A DNA stretch of 64,000 nucleotides, from NCBI GenBank assembly GCA_001872455.1, contig MNXJ01000057.1:124001-188000 (forward strand), written 5' to 3'. The first letter of the stretch is position 1. Each line of letters starts with the position of its first letter. The notes below the pieces were generated by a model, which was not told the DNA's origin, searched no databases, and saw nothing but the letters and a program-made list of their open reading frames with translations. Source of the stretch: Anaerolineae bacterium CG2_30_57_67. Lineage in GTDB: Bacteria > Chloroflexota > Anaerolineae > Anaerolineales > Villigracilaceae. Of this stretch, positions 17,611 through 26,005 are shown one piece after another. The translations under genes were made by a program, and so were the position numbers.

Positions 17611-19806
17611 CTACGCTTGCGAAACATCTTTGGTGGCTTTGCTCAAGTTGATGCGAATGGAAACCCGCCGCGCAGAAAGGGTCTTGCCGAGTTCGTTGGC
17701 AGTGATGGCGATGATTTTATCGGTGTTGGAAGTGCGTCGGATGCGGTCGGCGACCTCGTACAACATGCGCTCGCGTTCTACTTGTGTGCGGAATTGTTCT
17801 AGCAGTTTGGAGTGTGAAATGATGGCCGCCAGGCTTCCCGCCAGTGTGCCGAGCATTTCTTCGTCATTTTCGGTATAAGCGCCCACGCGCGGACTTTCCA
17901 CATTGAGGATGCCCAGCACTTCGTTACGGTATACCAACGGAATAGCAAGTTCGGAGCGCACCTTGGTATTTACCGCAATGTAACGTGAATCTTTGGTGAC
18001 ATCGTCAATGCGTTGAGGTTGACGGTGTGTCGCCACCCAACCGGTGATGCCCACCCCAAATGGAATTTTGAGTCGGGCCGATTCTTCGTTGGGGTAGCCC
18101 ACGGAAGACTTAACTTCCAGTATTTTTTGTTCGGTGTCGGCCAGCATGATGGCAATCTGGTCGCCGCCCATGGTCACTTGCAGACCCTGCACGGCGCTGT
18201 TGAGGGCTTCTTCGATGGTGGTGCTGGATGCCGCCGCCGTGGTGACGTGATGAAGCAGGCGGTGTTGTGAAAGTCGTTCCTGCGCTTCGGCAAATAATTC
18301 TGAGTTGACAACGGCCACGGCCAGCTGGTCGGCCAGAATTTGCATAATTTTGACAGTTTCTTCATTAAAGGCGTAGGGATGGACGGATTGCACATCCAGC
18401 ACGCCCAGCACCCGGTCACCAACGCGCAAGGGCATGGCGGCCTCACCTTTGGTATCGGGCAGAATTGGGTTGGCATAATAGTTTGGATCTTTACTGGTGT
18501 CGTTGACCACCAGCGCTTCCTTGGATTTGGCCGCAGTGCCGACAATGGATTTTGAGCCAACCTCCAGCTTATGTCCGGCGCGTTTCATCTGCGTGCCGGC
18601 ATCGCCGGTGGCCTCACGGATGACGGCGTATTGGCCGCTGGGGTCAAGTAAAAAAACTGAAGCATGATAAAAATTGAAGCGTTCTCGAATCAGGCTAACG
18701 GCTTGTTGTAATAGGTTATCTACAATGAGTGAGCTGGAAACTTCGCGTGAGATTTCGGCAACGGTTTGCAGCTGCAGGGCGCGTTGACGGGCGTCTTCCA
18801 GCAAGCGGGTGTTGTAAACCGCCCCGGCCACTTGTGCAGAGAGTGAAATAAGAAAGCGCAGGTCATCTTTGGTGAAGCGGTTTTCGTTTTTTGCATCTTG
18901 CACAACTAGCGCGCCAATGGCTGCGCCGCCAACAATCAGCGGGCAACCCAGCCATGATTTCGCTGGTTCCCCCACATATTTGGCGCCCAGCGCCCGGCTG
19001 CGGCGTTCGGTGTCTTCTACCAGCATCAGCGGTTGGCGGGTGCGCACCAGAATAGAAATCAGCCCCTCGCCCAGAGGAAAGGGTTCGAGCGCGGATGTTT
19101 TTCCATCGGTGTAGGTGTAGGGCACTTCGATGGTTTCAGTTTCTTGGGAGTAGAGCGCTATCAAAAATTCAGTTTCGCCGATTGCGGCGCGAATTTGATT
19201 GTGCAAAATGGGGTAGAGCGCGGTTAAATCGGTGGAGGAAGAAATTGCCTGGCTGGTTTCAGAAATGGCTTCCAACTCGCGCAGGCGCTGATGCGTGGCT
19301 TTTGCGGCGCGCAGGTTAGCCTGGGCGACGGGAATGGTTTCAGCACAGTGAATGACGGGGTTAATTTTATCCGGGGTCAGGTTGTTGGCGGGGATGCTTC
19401 CCAGCAGAATAACGCCCTGAGTGACGACATCTGCCAGGACGGGGAGAATTGCGCAAGTAGCGCATTTTGCTATTTCAAACGGAGCCAACAAACCGGTCGG
19501 GGCCTTGGCCTTCTCCAGTGTGAAAATTTCGGGGCCGGCGGAGAAATACTGGGCAATATCCGCTGCTGAAAGGTCGAGGCTATTTAGCGCGCCTTCTACG
19601 AGCGGCGATTTCGAGTCATGAGAAAAAGCCAGTTCCAAACCACTTTCGGTGACGATGTAGTAGAGTGCGATAAAAAGGTGTGATTTTAATGCATTCTGAA
19701 TGGCTTGCTTTAATTCGGCGTCGCTTTGCGCCTGAAAAATGGCATAGTTGGCCTGATGCAAGCGCGCGATTTCATCAAAATCGGTATTGGTTGGAGTTTT
19801 GCTCAT
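17611..19806 (-). CDS. Soluble protein of four GAF-like domains
   Basis: The 731-residue cytoplasmic protein starts the sensor run. Residues 1-160 look like a degenerate GAF. Clear GAF domains lie at about 170-330 (LGCPLIVGGAAIGALVVQD), 345-500 (FNFYHASVFLLD, ILPDTKGEAAMPLRVG) and 515-680 (VGITGWVATHRQP, RSELAIPLVYRNEVLGILNVES). The C-terminus again breaks off after the first helix and strand of a further GAF (TANELGKTLSARRVSIRI). It has no membrane segment and no transmitter. The start ATG follows ACGCCC with no Shine-Dalgarno, about 30 bases after the terminator that ends the response-regulator transcript. It may be the hub that links the membrane sensors to a partner. Confidence 0.88.
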   Translation of the reverse strand: MSKTPTNTDFDEIARLHQANYAIFQAQSDAELKQAIQNALKSHLFIALYYIVTESGLELAFSHDSKSPLVEGALNSLDLSAADIAQYFSAGPEIFTLEKAKAPTGLLAPFEIAKCATCAILPVLADVVTQGVILLGSIPANNLTPDKINPVIHCAETIPVAQANLRAAKATHQRLRELEAISETSQAISSSTDLTALYPILHNQIRAAIGETEFLIALYSQETETIEVPYTYTDGKTSALEPFPLGEGLISILVRTRQPLMLVEDTERRSRALGAKYVGEPAKSWLGCPLIVGGAAIGALVVQDAKNENRFTKDDLRFLISLSAQVAGAVYNTRLLEDARQRALQLQTVAEISREVSSSLIVDNLLQQAVSLIRERFNFYHASVFLLDPSGQYAVIREATGDAGTQMKRAGHKLEVGSKSIVGTAAKSKEALVVNDTSKDPNYYANPILPDTKGEAAMPLRVGDRVLGVLDVQSVHPYAFNEETVKIMQILADQLAVAVVNSELFAEAQERLSQHRLLHHVTTAAASSTTIEEALNSAVQGLQVTMGGDQIAIMLADTEQKILEVKSSVGYPNEESARLKIPFGVGITGWVATHRQPQRIDDVTKDSRYIAVNTKVRSELAIPLVYRNEVLGILNVESPRVGAYTENDEEMLGTLAGSLAAIISHSKLLEQFRTQVERERMLYEVADRIRRTSNTDKIIAITANELGKTLSARRVSIRINLSKATKDVSQA

Positions 19807-19832
19807 GGGCGTCTCGAAAGCGGCGAATCAAC

Positions 19833-19870
19833 AAAAAAGCGAGGGATTTCCTTTGGGGAGGTTCCCTCGC
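19833..19870 (-). terminator. Intrinsic terminator between the response regulators and the GAF genes
   Basis: On the minus strand GCGAGGGA pairs perfectly with TCCCTCGC (19863-19870 with 19839-19846) across a 16-base loop and runs straight into six Ts (19833-19838). It lies just after the receiver gene and about 30 bases before the first GAF gene, so it should at least partly separate the two transcripts. Confidence 0.75.
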
Positions 19871-19875
19871 GGCGA

Positions 19876-20358
19876 TTAGCGTTCTTCGTAGGGTATCTCC
19901 CAGACAGGTTCTCCGCTGAGAATTTTGCGTATCTGGTCAGGGAACTTATCCGGGTCGAGTGGCTTTCCAAGAAAGCCGTTGAAGCCTGAAGCCCTGGCTT
20001 TGTTCATTTGCTCCAGGCTGGCCTCGGCGGTGACGGCAATAATCGGGACGGTTTTGAGCCGGTCAGACGCGCGAATTTTTTTAAGCGCTCCGTAACCGTC
20101 TTCGTAGGGCAGGCGGATGTCCATGAGAATTAAATCGAGGCGCGACAAGGTGTCGGCGTATTCGACAACTTCGTAGCCGGATGTTTTCCATTCGCAGTGA
20201 ATGCCCATGAATCCCAACATACGCGCGACCAGAACGAAGTTGGAGACGTTATCTTCGACGACCAGCACGGTGGCGTCTTTTGGAATGGATGATTTGCGTG
20301 CGGAGTCGCCGCTTTTTGGGGTGGTTGGGTGGTCGTTATCAGATTCGCTCATGGTCAT
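19876..20358 (-). CDS. Receiver-only response regulator
   Basis: The 160-residue protein has an N-terminal Ser/Lys-rich extension (about 1-28) and one CheY-like receiver domain. VLVVEDN supplies the acidic pair, LILMDIRLPYEDG the phospho-acceptor Asp, VTAEAS the conserved Thr region and GKPLDP the invariant Lys. There is no DNA-binding or enzymatic output. Such single-domain regulators act by protein-protein contact or as phosphate relays and sinks. The gene overlaps the second receiver gene by 4 bases and is followed by an intrinsic terminator. No histidine kinase lies in the locus, so its phosphodonor is unknown. Confidence 0.93.
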   Translation of the reverse strand: MTMSESDNDHPTTPKSGDSARKSSIPKDATVLVVEDNVSNFVLVARMLGFMGIHCEWKTSGYEVVEYADTLSRLDLILMDIRLPYEDGYGALKKIRASDRLKTVPIIAVTAEASLEQMNKARASGFNGFLGKPLDPDKFPDQIRKILSGEPVWEIPYEER

Positions 20359-20735
20359 CTCTTCAAAAAGCGTTCGATTTGTTCGGTAATGGTGTCAATG
20401 TCAATTGGTTTCTGAATATACCCGTCGCACCCGGCTTCGAGTGATTTTTCTTTGTCGCCTTTCATCACGTTGGCGGTCAGGGCGATGACGGGGATGCCAC
20501 CCATGTTGGGTAGTTCGCGGATGCGTGCTGTCAAGGTATAGCCGTCCATTTCGGGCATGTTGATGTCCATGAGGATTAAATCTGGGCGGAGCGTTTGTAA
20601 TTTTTTAAGGGCTTCTGTGGCGCTGGGCGCTTCGAAAACGGTAAATCCATCCGCTGAAAGCACTCGTCGGATCAACATGCGGTTATCAGGATTGTCTTCA
20701 ACGTATAAAATGGTAGCGCGGCTTTCTTCCGTCAT
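20355..20735 (-). CDS. Receiver-only response regulator (DivK/CheY type)
   Basis: The 126-residue protein is a bare receiver domain: ILYVEDNPDNRMLIRRVL with the acidic pair, LILMDINMPEMDGY with the phospho-acceptor Asp, ALTANVMKGD with the switch Thr, and QKPIDID with the conserved Lys. The ending close after helix 5 leaves no room for an output domain. It is the first gene of the two-receiver transcript. GGAGG lies 10 bases before the ATG and a TTGACA-17-AATAGT promoter lies further upstream. It may interact with the GAF proteins downstream, but that is inference from position only. Confidence 0.95.
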   Translation of the reverse strand: MTEESRATILYVEDNPDNRMLIRRVLSADGFTVFEAPSATEALKKLQTLRPDLILMDINMPEMDGYTLTARIRELPNMGGIPVIALTANVMKGDKEKSLEAGCDGYIQKPIDIDTITEQIERFLKR

Positions 20736-20783
20736 TGGTAGTTGACCTCCGTGAAGATTCTAAATTGTTTCATCTGTGTGCAG

Positions 20784-20812
20784 ACTATTTTACTTGCAGG
20801 TTGAACTGTCAA
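20784..20812 (-). promoter_or_regulatory. Candidate sigma-70-type promoter for the response regulator pair
   Basis: On the minus strand a perfect TTGACA (20807-20812) is followed after 17 bases by AATAGT (20784-20789). It points to the receiver gene starting at 20735. The -10 is a weak match, so the position is tentative. Confidence 0.5.
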
Positions 20813-20876
20813 GTCATAACAGCAACCTTACAAGAATTCTGATGATACCCACAGCCAATAAATTGCTCCTGTAACC

Positions 20877-20899
20877 AAAAGCAACATTTATGTTGCTTT
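20877..20899. repeat. Small perfect hairpin in the divergent intergenic region
   Basis: AAAGCAACA (20877-20885 with one base following) and TGTTGCTTT (20891-20899) are inverted around a TTTA loop. It lies between the two divergent promoters and could be an operator or hairpin. The surrounding 218 bases hold no gene. Confidence 0.4.
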
Positions 20900-20942
20900 G
20901 CAGGGCAAAACAAAGATGCAGGTGACCGCCAGAAGAATTATA

Positions 20943-20970
20943 TTGATTGTAGCGTGAATTGTACTATAAT
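20943..20970 (+). promoter_or_regulatory. Candidate promoter for the ABC ATPase gene
   Basis: TTGATT (20943-20948), a 16-base spacer and a perfect TATAAT (20965-20970) stand 34 bases before the ATG at 21005. GGAGG at 20995-20999 gives a strong ribosome binding site. Confidence 0.65.
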
Positions 20971-21004
20971 CAAACCACTATATCCGTCTGAATTGGAGGC
21001 TGAA

Positions 21005-22105
21005 ATGTCGAGTGTAACGTATGAGCATGTTGTGAAAGAGTTTGGTACTGTTCGCGCTGTGAACGACCTGAGTTTTCATGTGGAAGATAAGGAATTTTTG
21101 GTTTTTGTTGGGCCGTCGGGTTGTGGTAAGACGACTGCCCTGCGTTTGCTGGCAGGTTTGGAAGAAATTACCAGCGGACAAATTTTGATTGGCGATCGGG
21201 TTGTAAACGATGTTCCGCCTAAAGACCGTGATATTGCCATGGTGTTTCAGTCCTATGCTTTGTATCCGCACATGTCAGTATACGATAATATGGCTTTCAG
21301 TCTTAAATTACGCGGCACACCCAAGGAAGAAATCAAAAAGCGTGTGATGGAAGCGGCTGAAATTTTGGGAATCAATGAATTGCTGGAGCGTAAGCCCCGT
21401 CAACTCTCAGGCGGTCAGCGTCAGCGCGTAGCCGTTGGACGCGCCATCGTCCGCAATCCGAAAGTCTTCCTGTTCGATGAGCCGCTTTCCAACCTGGATG
21501 CCAAGTTGCGCGTACAAACTCGCGCTGAAATCAATAAACTCCATCAACGCCTGCAAACCACCTTCATTTATGTGACTCACGACCAGGTGGAAGCGATGAC
21601 GATGGCCTCGCGCATCGCCGTCATCAACAAAGGCATGCTTCAGCAATTGGATACGCCGCAGGTGCTGTACGATACCCCGGCAAATATGTTTGTGGCGGGT
21701 TTTATCGGTTCCCCGGCAATGAACTTCTTTCCGGCGACTATCAAACGGAACGGTGCCGACTTGATGGTGGATACTGGCACTTTTGCGGTAAAAATCCCTT
21801 CCAGTCACGTTGCCCTGTACCAGTCCTGGGTCGGCAAGAAGGTGGTCTTTGGTATTCGTCCGGAAGACATCTTCAACCCGTCTTTCCTGCCCCCGGCCAT
21901 TCATGCCGAGAGCGTCCCCTCCAAAGTGGACGTGATTGAGTTGATGGGCAACGAAATTTTCCTGTACATGGTGGCGGGCTCGCAAAACTTTGTTGCCCGT
22001 GTAGACCCGCGCACCACCTACAAGGTTGGTGATCAGGTGCAGGTAGCCTTCAATATGGATAAATTCCACATCTTCGACCCTGAGACTGAGCTGGCTGTTC
22101 GTTAA
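21005..22105 (+). CDS. Sugar-type ABC transporter ATPase (MsmK/UgpC/MalK-like), orphan
   Basis: The ATG at 21005 is preferred because GGAGG stands 5 bases before it; an open frame extends 17 codons further up but would begin inside the promoter. The 366-residue protein has Walker [10 protein letters not shown], signature [16 protein letters not shown], Walker [13 protein letters not shown] and H-loop THDQVEAMT, then a C-terminal TOBE region (GIRPEDIF). This is the CUT1 sugar-importer ATPase type. No permease or binding-protein gene is near, so like Streptomyces MsiK it probably energises several importers encoded elsewhere. A hairpin follows the gene. Confidence 0.93.
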   Translation: MSSVTYEHVVKEFGTVRAVNDLSFHVEDKEFLVFVGPSGCGKTTALRLLAGLEEITSGQILIGDRVVNDVPPKDRDIAMVFQSYALYPHMSVYDNMAFSLKLRGTPKEEIKKRVMEAAEILGINELLERKPRQLSGGQRQRVAVGRAIVRNPKVFLFDEPLSNLDAKLRVQTRAEINKLHQRLQTTFIYVTHDQVEAMTMASRIAVINKGMLQQLDTPQVLYDTPANMFVAGFIGSPAMNFFPATIKRNGADLMVDTGTFAVKIPSSHVALYQSWVGKKVVFGIRPEDIFNPSFLPPAIHAESVPSKVDVIELMGNEIFLYMVAGSQNFVARVDPRTTYKVGDQVQVAFNMDKFHIFDPETELAVR

Positions 22106-22125
22106 CACGATTGCTCTCCGAAAAA

Positions 22126-22158
22126 AAACTTCCGAAGCCGTTCAGGCTTCGGAAGTTT
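22126..22158. terminator. Hairpin between the ABC ATPase and phosphoglycerate mutase genes
   Basis: A 14-base perfect inverted repeat (22126-22139 and 22145-22158; core CTTCCGAAGCC/GGCTTCGGAAG) with a 5-base loop. The run of eight A/T pairs lies on its left, so the T-run is best for minus-strand transcripts. For plus-strand readthrough it would be a weak terminator or a processing site before gpmA. Confidence 0.6.
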
Positions 22159-22176
22159 GCTGAAAGGATGAATTTT

Positions 22177-22932
22177 ATGCAAATCAAATATACACTGGTG
22201 CTCGTCCGTCACGGTCAGAGCGCCTGGAACCTCGAAAACCGTTTTACCGGTTGGACGGATGTTGACTTGACCGAGCAAGGCGTGGTGGAGGCCAAAGCAG
22301 GCGGGCGCTTGCTGAAAGAAGCCGGATATGAATTTGATGTCGCTTATACGTCAGTTCTGAAGCGCGCCACCAAAACCTTGTGGATTATTCAGGAAGAAAT
22401 GGGTATTGAATGGCTGCCAGTCATTCGCGCCTGGCAACTCAATGAGCGGCATTACGGTGCGTTACAGGGCTTGAATAAGGCTGAGACTGCCGAGAAATTT
22501 GGCGAGGCTCAGGTGAAGGCCTGGCGGCGCAGTTACGATGTTCCCCCGCCTGCGCTGACTCTTGCCGACGAGCGCCATCCGCGCTTTGACCGGCGCTACG
22601 CTGGCCTCAAGCCGGATGAACTGCCCGCCACCGAATCGCTCAAAATCACCCTCGACCGGGTGCTGCCCTACTGGCATAACGAGATTGCCCCGGCCATCAA
22701 ATCGGGTCAGCGCTTGTTGATTGTGGCGCATGGCAACTCGCTGCGCGCGCTGGTTAAATACCTCGATCAGATATCGGAAGAAGAAATCGTTGGGTTGAAT
22801 ATTCCAACCGGAATTCCGTTGGTCTACGAACTGGATGCTGACCTGAAGCCTGTCAAGCACTATTATCTTGGCGACCCCGAAGCGGTCGCCAAAGCCGCAG
22901 AATCTGTGGCAAACCAAGCCAAAAAGAAGTAA
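22177..22932 (+). CDS. gpmA: 2,3-bisphosphoglycerate-dependent phosphoglycerate mutase
   Basis: The glycolytic enzyme interconverts 3- and 2-phosphoglycerate. The ATG at 22177 ([13 protein letters not shown]) is preferred, with GAAAGG nine bases ahead; it gives 251 residues, close to the usual 247-250. Visible family motifs are VRHGQSAWN with the phospho-histidine near residue 11, [60 protein letters not shown] with the second catalytic His, and [12 protein letters not shown]. It lies between two hairpins and is probably expressed alone or by readthrough from the ABC gene. Confidence 0.97.
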   Translation: MQIKYTLVLVRHGQSAWNLENRFTGWTDVDLTEQGVVEAKAGGRLLKEAGYEFDVAYTSVLKRATKTLWIIQEEMGIEWLPVIRAWQLNERHYGALQGLNKAETAEKFGEAQVKAWRRSYDVPPPALTLADERHPRFDRRYAGLKPDELPATESLKITLDRVLPYWHNEIAPAIKSGQRLLIVAHGNSLRALVKYLDQISEEEIVGLNIPTGIPLVYELDADLKPVKHYYLGDPEAVAKAAESVANQAKKK

Positions 22933-22951
22933 GCAGGTACCCTATATCAGC

Positions 22952-22986
22952 AAGAAAGAAGCCCGAATTTTGGGCTTCTTTCTTTT
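22952..22986 (+). terminator. Intrinsic terminator after gpmA
   Basis: AAGAAAGAAGCCC (22952-22964) pairs perfectly with GGGCTTCTTTCTT (22972-22984) over a 7-base loop and runs into further Ts. A TATAAT at 22986-22991 directly after it may be the -10 of the next gene. Confidence 0.85.
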
Positions 22987-23038
22987 ATAATCTCGCCAAT
23001 CTTTCACTTTTGACCTTTTGACCTTCACCGTCCCGCCC

Positions 23039-25987
23039 ATGCAGCTTTCCCCCGACTTTCTTTCCGAACTTTGCGCGCACTTCTCTGGCGAGATTCGCGC
23101 CGACGCGGCCATGCGCCTGTTGTACAGCACCGACGCCAGCATTTATCAGGTTGAACCGTTGGGCGTGGCGATTCCCAGAACGCAAGATGACTTACAGGCT
23201 GCTGTCGAACTGGCCGCAAAATACCGTGTTCCTATTCTGCCGCGTGGATCCGGCTCCAGCTTGGCCGGGCAGGCTATCGGCCAGGCGTTGATTCTCGACA
23301 CTTCGCGCCATTTGGACAAAATTATCGCAATCAACCCCGAAGCGCAGACGGCCACCGTCGAGCCAGGCGTTATTCTGGCGCGCCTGAACAAGGTTGCCGC
23401 CCAACACGGCCTCATGTTTGGCCCCGACCCGGCCTCTGCGGAGCGCGCCACGCTGGGCGGCGTGATTGGCAACAATGCCACCGGCGCACATTCGATTCTC
23501 TACGGCATGACGGCTGACCATCTGCTTTCTGCCGACGTGCTTTTCTCTGACGGCTCACGGGCGACGCTGGGAGAAATTGACAATCGGGCATTCCAAAACC
23601 GGGCTTTTAATGATGAGCGTTCGAGAATGGCGCATATTCTTGTTGCTGTCGCAGAGATTCGTCAACGCTACGCCGATGCCATTCGCACGCACTGGCCGCG
23701 CACCTGGCGCAACTCGGCTGGCTACCGGCTGAATTACCTGTTACCCTGGTCACCCACCGTTCCGCCGCAATGGTACGCCGACGAAAATAGTTACCCCGCT
23801 CGCGCCTCATCCATCAGCATTAACCTGGCACCGCTTCTGGCTGGCTCCGAAGGTACGCTGGCTATCATTCAGCGCGCAACAGTACGGCTGGTTGCCAAAC
23901 CGCGTCACACCCTTTTGGCCGTCATCGCATACGACAGCGTCCCTGCTGCCTGTGACGACGTGCCGCGCCTGCTGGGCTTTTTGCCCTCGGCAGTTGAACT
24001 CATCCCGCGAATGCTGCTGCGCCTGGCGCGCGACGTGCCTGCCTACGCCCGCATGGTTGATTTTGTCGAGGGCGACCCCGCCGCCTTGCTGGTGATTGAG
24101 TTCTCGGGCGAAGACCCGCTTTGGCTGCAACAACAAGCCGCCCATCTCGGTTCAAACGCTTGCATCGTCACGGCTCCCGAAGCGCAAGCCCGCATCTGGG
24201 CAGTGCGCAAAGTAGGGCTGGGCATTCTCGATTCTGGCCCCACCGCTTCCCGCCCGGTCGCTTTTATCGAGGACTGCGCCATCCCGGTTGACCATCTTGG
24301 CGATTTCGTGCGTGAAGTTGACCGTCTGCTGACTGAAAACGGCACACAGGCGGCTTACTACGCTCACGCCTCGGCGGGCTGCCTGCACATCAAACCTCTG
24401 CTTGACTTGCACACTGGCGCGGGCGTGCATGCTCTGCGCGCTATTGCCGAGGCGGTCCATGCGCTGACGGTACGCTTTGGCGGCGCAATGTCAAGTGAAC
24501 ACGGCGACGGCCTGGCGCGCGCTGAATTTTTGGAAAAAACCTATGGGGAGACTGTGATGGAAGCGTTTCGCGCCCTCAAGCGCGCCGCTGACCCGCAAAA
24601 CTTACTCCACCCTGGGAACCTGCTCGGGGCGTCTCCGCTGGATGTCAACCTCCGGTACGGAGAAACCTACCAGTCGAAGGCGTGGCCGCCGGTCCTCGAC
24701 TTTTCCCGTCAAAAAGGCCTGACCGGCGCGATAGAGCAGTGTAATGGCGCGGGCGTCTGCCGCAAAACGGACGGCGTGATGTGTCCATCCTTTCAGGCCA
24801 CGCGCGAAGAACAGAACGCCACACGCGGACGCGCCAATTTATTGCGGGCGATCAGCAGTCAGCGCGCAACCGTCAGCGGCGGTCAGCCCTCCGGCGAATT
24901 GGAACGCGCCGTTTACGAGGCGATGGGGCTATGTCTGGCTTGCAAAGGCTGCAAGGCCGAATGTCCCAGCGGGGTGGACATGGCAAAACTCAAATACGAC
25001 TATCAGCAACACTATTACCAGTCGCATCGCCGCCCGCTGCGCGATTATCTATTTGGCTATATCAACGAACTGACTTTTTGGGCTGCGCCCTTTGGCAGGT
25101 TGTACAACTTGCTAATGCGTTTGCCGCTGGCAAACTGGTTTGGCGCGCGCTTGCGTCTTGCGCCTCGCCGCTCACTTCCGACCTTTGGCCTGTCGTCCGC
25201 CGCTTCAGCGCCTTCCAATTTGCCGCTTGCCACGGTTCTCTTCCTGCCCGACACCTTCACCCACTTTTTTGAGCCGGAAATCGAATCGGCGGCGATGCGT
25301 ATTTTGGCGGCTGGCGGAATTGCCGTTAAACGGTTGCCACTCTATGGCGCGGGACGCACGCTCATTTCCAAGGGTTTCCTCCGTGCCGCTCAACGCCACG
25401 CCGCCCGCGTTTTGGATGAAATCGCCCGCCTTGACCCGGCGGGCGTGTTGCCGGTCATTGGGCTGGAACCCTCTGAAATTTATACCCTGCGGGATGAATT
25501 TTGTGACCTGCTGCCCGCACGCGCCGCCGAAGTGGAGCGCCTGGCCGTGCGCGCCTGGATGTTTGATGAATATTTCATTCGGCAGGCGCGCTTGTTTGTG
25601 CAGGGCGAACCGTCATCCGCCCCCGGCCAGCCGATTTTGCTTCACGGCCATTGCTACCAGAAAGCGCAGCCGCCCGCCGCGGACGGGTTTCCGGTGGGGC
25701 AGGCGGCGACGGCAGACTTTTTGCGATATTTTGGTTATGCGGTAGAAATCATTCCGTCGGGTTGTTGCGGAATGGCTGGCGCGTTTGGCTACGAAGCCGA
25801 GCATTACGATGTCTCCATGGCGGTGGGCGAATTGACCCTTTTCCCGGCAGTGCGCGCGCGTGGACAGAAGCAGGTGGTGGCGGTTGGCGCCTCGTGTCGC
25901 GCCCAAATTGGCGACGGAACGGGTGCACAGGCGCATCACGCGTTGAATTTGGCGCTGCAGGCGCTGGAGGCCGGTTTTAAGTTTTGA
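23039..25987 (+). CDS. FAD-linked oxidase fused to Fe-S/CCG domains (YdiJ-like 2-hydroxyacid dehydrogenase)
   Basis: The 982-residue cytoplasmic or membrane-associated flavoprotein joins a GlcD-like half to a GlpC/GlcF-like half. The N-terminal PCMH-type FAD domain has PRGSGSSLAGQAIG and FGPDPASAERATLGGVIGNNATG. The FAD-oxidase C-terminal domain has SSEHGDGLARAEF and LLHPGNLL. Two ferredoxin-type clusters follow (CNGAGVCRKTDG...CPSF; CLACKGCKAECPSGVDM), then CCG-type motifs (GHCYQKA; SGCCGMAGAFGYE). The order and length match E. coli YdiJ, a D-2-hydroxyglutarate dehydrogenase. The substrate here could be that, D-lactate or glycolate. The ATG at 23039 has no Shine-Dalgarno and follows CCCGCCC. 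Confidence 0.92.
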   Translation: MQLSPDFLSELCAHFSGEIRADAAMRLLYSTDASIYQVEPLGVAIPRTQDDLQAAVELAAKYRVPILPRGSGSSLAGQAIGQALILDTSRHLDKIIAINPEAQTATVEPGVILARLNKVAAQHGLMFGPDPASAERATLGGVIGNNATGAHSILYGMTADHLLSADVLFSDGSRATLGEIDNRAFQNRAFNDERSRMAHILVAVAEIRQRYADAIRTHWPRTWRNSAGYRLNYLLPWSPTVPPQWYADENSYPARASSISINLAPLLAGSEGTLAIIQRATVRLVAKPRHTLLAVIAYDSVPAACDDVPRLLGFLPSAVELIPRMLLRLARDVPAYARMVDFVEGDPAALLVIEFSGEDPLWLQQQAAHLGSNACIVTAPEAQARIWAVRKVGLGILDSGPTASRPVAFIEDCAIPVDHLGDFVREVDRLLTENGTQAAYYAHASAGCLHIKPLLDLHTGAGVHALRAIAEAVHALTVRFGGAMSSEHGDGLARAEFLEKTYGETVMEAFRALKRAADPQNLLHPGNLLGASPLDVNLRYGETYQSKAWPPVLDFSRQKGLTGAIEQCNGAGVCRKTDGVMCPSFQATREEQNATRGRANLLRAISSQRATVSGGQPSGELERAVYEAMGLCLACKGCKAECPSGVDMAKLKYDYQQHYYQSHRRPLRDYLFGYINELTFWAAPFGRLYNLLMRLPLANWFGARLRLAPRRSLPTFGLSSAASAPSNLPLATVLFLPDTFTHFFEPEIESAAMRILAAGGIAVKRLPLYGAGRTLISKGFLRAAQRHAARVLDEIARLDPAGVLPVIGLEPSEIYTLRDEFCDLLPARAAEVERLAVRAWMFDEYFIRQARLFVQGEPSSAPGQPILLHGHCYQKAQPPAADGFPVGQAATADFLRYFGYAVEIIPSGCCGMAGAFGYEAEHYDVSMAVGELTLFPAVRARGQKQVVAVGASCRAQIGDGTGAQAHHALNLALQALEAGFKF

Positions 25988-26005
25988 TATTTTCGCAGTA
26001 AAACT

